DNA of 64,000 nt, taken from JAVVEZ01 sp032250895. Lineage in GTDB: Bacteria; Pseudomonadota; Gammaproteobacteria; Pseudomonadales; Pseudohongiellaceae. The stretch covers positions 32,291-96,290 of the forward strand of contig JAVVEZ010000001.1 in NCBI GenBank assembly GCA_032250895.1, read 5' to 3'. The notes under the pieces are model-generated. The model was given only the letters and a program-made list of their open reading frames with translations, ran no database searches and had not been told where the DNA came from. Below are positions 63,849 through 64,000 of this stretch, piece by piece. Within the stretch, counting starts at the first letter, position 1; every line of letters begins with the position of its first letter. Made by a program: the position numbers and the translations under genes.

Positions 63849-64000
63849 ATGCAAACGCAAGAGATTGAACAACGTGTGGCAGAAGCGGCGGCGAAATCCC
63901 GTGACTTTAGTGACAGACTCATACAAATTCACCGCCGTATCAGAAATATCAAGAAGAACAAGAAAACGCTGAAGGCTGCGATGAAGGAGGTCGAAGCCGA
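63849..64000 (+). CDS. Possible coiled-coil protein, 5' part (cut by window end)
   Basis: From an ATG at 63849 the frame stays open to the window edge (50 codons). It encodes MQTQEIEQRVAEAAAKSRD followed by a highly charged, Lys/Arg-rich helix (NIKKNKKTLKAAMKEVEA). I do not recognise it. Another ATG at 63841 opens a different frame with unlikely composition. The ribosome binding site is weak, so the call rests on the open frame and amphipathic pattern. Confidence 0.45.
   Translation, partial: MQTQEIEQRVAEAAAKSRDFSDRLIQIHRRIRNIKKNKKTLKAAMKEVEA

Noticed and set aside
63841..63975. Alternative frame from the ATG at 63841
   Set aside because: It gives an Arg/Lys-dense, non-helical sequence unlike a natural protein; the frame from 63849 is more plausible.
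1..64000. CRISPR arrays, tRNA or rRNA genes, prophage or integrase genes
   Set aside because: No regularly spaced repeats, tRNA cloverleaf motifs, rRNA stretches or phage/integrase proteins were seen on either strand by eye.

Overview
This 64 kb window is chromosomal DNA of a gammaproteobacterium. It carries a Pseudomonas/Cellvibrionales-style gltA <-> sdhCDAB-sucAB-lpdA-sucCD block, a monomeric NADP isocitrate dehydrogenase, a TonB2-type energising operon with a DUF3450 protein, and a PilGHIJ-ChpA-ChpC twitching chemosensory operon. This combination is typical of marine Pseudomonadales/Cellvibrionales relatives; the placement is inference, since no rRNA marker is present. I saw no tRNA, rRNA, CRISPR array or complete insertion sequence.

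Layout. (1) 1-12440: the TCA core. The gltA 5' part is on the minus strand, divergent from sdhCDAB-sucAB-lpdA-sucCD. (2) 12768-18025: DUF3450, TtpC/ExbB-like, ExbB, ExbD, TonB and TPR genes, closed by a UUCG-loop terminator. (3) 18188-26745: housekeeping and miscellaneous genes: htpG, an esterase-type lipoprotein, a cold shock gene, a 165-bp MITE-like element, a histidine-brace (LPMO-like) secreted protein, monomeric icd and argS. (4) 27004-31029: an outer-membrane lipid locus, mlaA - RND/MMPL permease - mlaC, followed by a YeeE/YedE transporter. (5) 32149-49910: an accessory catabolic island. It holds a CmcJ/NvfI-type oxygenase, an AAHS-like MFS importer, an acyl-CoA ligase, an alpha-methylacyl-CoA racemase-like protein, a metallo-beta-lactamase-fold hydrolase, two paralogous GMC oxidoreductases each beside a serine beta-lactamase-like hydrolase, a VOC protein, a TonB-domain protein, a polyester-depolymerase-like esterase, a Bcr/CflA exporter, a SnoaL-like protein, an SDR and the debris of a second SDR. 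(6) 49988-63772: a hypothetical protein, a chalcone-isomerase-like/TonB fusion, a FimX-like degenerate REC-PAS-EAL protein, then pilG-pilH-pilI-pilJ-chpA-chpC, which controls type IV pili.

How it fits together. Region 2 supplies proton-motive energy to outer-membrane receptors. Region 4 looks like a self-contained lipid trafficking module in which an RND permease replaces the usual MlaFEDB ABC transporter. Region 5 encodes uptake, CoA activation, epimerisation and oxidation of an unidentified acid, possibly alpha-methyl-branched. Region 6 joins chemosensing to a c-di-GMP-receptor-like protein.

Three families of short dispersed repeats mark intergenic spaces: a MITE-like element with 20-bp perfect inverted ends, a TTGTTGAAAAAGTCC element, and a TTTTTAGAGGTGCCCTT element. 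All pattern calls were made by eye; no database search was run.
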